DNA of 64,000 nucleotides from contig JAGTJU010000009.1 in the NCBI GenBank assembly GCA_022184915.1, forward strand, positions 62,001-126,000. The letters are read 5' to 3'. A program made the translations under genes and the position numbers. Source of the DNA: Myxococcales bacterium. Lineage in GTDB: Bacteria; Myxococcota_A; Polyangia; Fen-1088. Under the pieces are notes generated by a model. That model was not told the DNA's origin. It saw nothing but the letters and a program-made list of their open reading frames with translations, and did no database searches. Shown one piece after another: positions 62,441 to 64,000 of the stretch (position 1 is its first letter; each line of letters starts with the position of its first letter).

Positions 62441-64000
62441 ATGAAAAACTCAAAAACAAAACTCCTACTCGCAGCGGTTCCGATGATTGCAGGCTTCCTG
62501 ATCGCAGCTCCGGCATCTGCGAACGTCGGAGCGCGTGTCAAGGACATGTGGCTCAGCCCCATCGCCAAAACGAGCGTCTTCCTCGACGCTAACGTCACTT
62601 ACGTGATCACGACCAGCAACCTTCAACCGCTTGTCCCGGGCGGAACGCCGGATACCGTCATCCACGTTCAAAACCAGGACGCGAATGGATCCTTTGTCGC
62701 TGGCAACGATGACTTCAACGGTCTCGCGAGCCAAGTTACTGTGACCGTCCCGACGTCGAAGAGCGTTGATGTTCTTATTCGGGCGTACAATAGCAGCCGG
62801 GCGGGTACTGCCACATTGACCATTACGCGGGCCGGGGTCACTCAATCAAGTTTTCCAATCACATTCGCGGGGAGCACCCAGATGACGTCTAGTCTTCCAG
62901 TGCAGAGCCACGTTATGACCGTTGAGCAATTCAACGGTCCGAGTGATTCTATGCTGTTGGTCCTATCAGGGTCGGCATCCAATGCTATCGCTTTTGATGA
63001 TGACGATGGTGTGGGTCTTCAGAGTTGGATCCATTTGGATCAAGGTTGCAGCACTTGCATCATCGTCTACGGTCGATTCAACAATGGCCCTGAGGGACCT
63101 GCTACGTTGATCTATGACGGAGATGTCCATACTGCAGACGCCGACGCTGATGGCATGGGCAACGCGTTGGAGACAGCAATAGGGACAAGCACCACAGACC
63201 GCGACAGCGATGATGATGGCTTAGACGATGGTTTGGAAGTGGGTGGCCTTGACTCGTCTCCGGCTCTCAAGCTTCCGATGTGGGGCGCTAACCCTTTGAC
63301 AAAGGACATGTTTGTTGAAGCGGATTGGGCGCCATGCCTAGACCCGAACACTTGCTCCAGCCAAGATGCATGGCAACTGACCGGCGCCGCTGCCGAGGCC
63401 GTAGAAGCTCTCTATGCGCCTGATGTGAAGGTTCATATCGACATCGGCAGAACCAACTCAGCAACCACTTTGGATCAATGGTCAAAGTGGGGAAACTGGG
63501 GGGGAGCGAATCGGGCCGCATACACTACACAATGCGGGACCGTTGTTCCGGCTAGAGCCAATATCTTCCACCACTACCACGTTACCTCCGCAGGCGAGGG
63601 CGGACAAAGTCTGCCCCCGCCTTCCAAATGCGCTTATGGCGGCAACGGCCACAGAACAATGGCACATGAACTCGGACACAACCTTGGGCTGTTCCACGAG
63701 GGCAACACAGGCTCTGGGCGGATGAACAACAAGCCCAATTACTTGAGCCTTATGAATTACGCCTTCTCGTACGATGGAACTGTGGGACTGTCTCGTAATA
63801 CCATTAGTGCGACTATTAATCCATCGTCTCTAAATGAGGCCACAACCGGCCTACCGTCGTCACTGATCACCAAGATACAAAACAATTTCTCCTTCCTTGC
63901 AGATCCGGCAGGCGGAAAGGTCGATTGGAACCGAGATGGTCAATACGACAACGGCGTGCGTGGCGCGCCAGGCTGGATCGTTTCCAACGCTCCTGAAGTA
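62441..64000 (+). CDS. Secreted metzincin-type zinc metalloprotease, incomplete at window end
   Basis: The open frame runs from the ATG at 62441 (GGAGAA seven bases upstream) through the window edge, 520 codons in view. Signal peptide KLLLAAVPMIAGFLIAAPASA. Residues 30-215 form a PPC-like beta-sandwich. At about 225-260, DADADGMGNALETAIGTSTTDRDSDDDGLDDGLE is a thrombospondin-type-3-like calcium-binding repeat. At about 410, HELGHNLGLFHEG is the HExxHxxGxxH zinc motif of metzincins, and LSLMNYAF about 25 residues later fits the Met-turn. Further aspartate-rich NRDGQYDNG starts near the end of view. It is probably an extracellular protease, plausible for a predator. Base composition is lower in GC than the window core. 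Confidence 0.85.
   Translation, partial: MKNSKTKLLLAAVPMIAGFLIAAPASANVGARVKDMWLSPIAKTSVFLDANVTYVITTSNLQPLVPGGTPDTVIHVQNQDANGSFVAGNDDFNGLASQVTVTVPTSKSVDVLIRAYNSSRAGTATLTITRAGVTQSSFPITFAGSTQMTSSLPVQSHVMTVEQFNGPSDSMLLVLSGSASNAIAFDDDDGVGLQSWIHLDQGCSTCIIVYGRFNNGPEGPATLIYDGDVHTADADADGMGNALETAIGTSTTDRDSDDDGLDDGLEVGGLDSSPALKLPMWGANPLTKDMFVEADWAPCLDPNTCSSQDAWQLTGAAAEAVEALYAPDVKVHIDIGRTNSATTLDQWSKWGNWGGANRAAYTTQCGTVVPARANIFHHYHVTSAGEGGQSLPPPSKCAYGGNGHRTMAHELGHNLGLFHEGNTGSGRMNNKPNYLSLMNYAFSYDGTVGLSRNTISATINPSSLNEATTGLPSSLITKIQNNFSFLADPAGGKVDWNRDGQYDNGVRGAPGWIVSNAPEV

Overview
The window looks like the chromosome of a high-GC, free-living predatory-type bacterium, most likely a member of the Myxococcota (Polyangia-like). 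The basis is the GC-rich third positions, the many signal-peptide-II lipoproteins with Gly-rich or Cys-rich linkers, Ser/Thr kinases with FHA domains, RCC1-repeat and VWA lipoproteins, and ECF sigma/FecR modules. No rRNA or tRNA gene was seen. At least ten genes carry a single-base-type frameshift, several in homopolymers, so either the assembly has residual indels or gene decay is common here.

Layout. 0-2.4 kb: a truncated hypothetical gene, a gene-poor stretch with a duplicated palindrome, then a secreted protein made of two Cu/Zn-superoxide-dismutase-like domains that have lost most metal ligands. 2.4-12.8 kb (minus strand): the most striking locus. Transcription appears to run from an FHA-Ser/Thr kinase to a second Ser/Thr kinase, a small envelope protein, and two nearly identical 2,689-bp cassettes, each made of a Cys-rich beta-helix lipoprotein, an AHH-motif HNH/EndoVII nuclease toxin and an Imm11 (DUF1629) immunity protein. 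A third, broken immunity 3' end follows. Gene spacings (4-bp overlaps or 6-13 bp gaps) suggest one operon coupling phosphosignalling to a duplicated toxin-immunity set. 12.8-28.4 kb: ordinary and accessory genes (alkyltransferase-like protein, repeat lipoprotein, MOSC protein, VapBC-type toxin-antitoxin, broken small kinase and permease, a frameshifted glycosidase-like lipoprotein, VWA lipoprotein, glycerophosphodiesterase, SRPBCC protein, zinc-less oxidoreductase, YchF, outer-membrane barrel, YdcF-like and F420-reductase-like proteins).

28.6-40.4 kb (plus strand): a double-length UvrA with four ABC ATPase cores, a response regulator ending in a degenerate GGDEF domain, a CBM-like lipoprotein, and an ECF sigma / FecR-TPR / outer-membrane protein / secreted protein run linked by overlaps. 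40.4-50.9 kb (minus strand): an overlapping four-gene set (small ORF, T6SS-associated-domain protein, large protein with a hydrophobic glycine-zipper segment reminiscent of VasX-type effectors, RCC1 lipoprotein that could be its immunity protein), and upstream a translationally coupled helicase pair (UPF1/Dna2-like and UvrD/Rep-like) with a small basic protein.

50.9-61.7 kb: a mobile-element scar zone. It holds an IS481-like element, remnants of SNF2 helicase, IS3 transposase, an acyl-CoA-ligase tail and a VOC protein, a second sigma/membrane regulator/outer-membrane module, a Cys-rich repeat lipoprotein whose last repeat is frameshifted away, a truncated copy of the membrane regulator, and a complete IS21-family element with a 22-bp-periodic terminal repeat array. 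61.9-64 kb: a small lipoprotein followed by a metzincin-type secreted metalloprotease that runs off the window; this end is visibly less GC-rich than the core.
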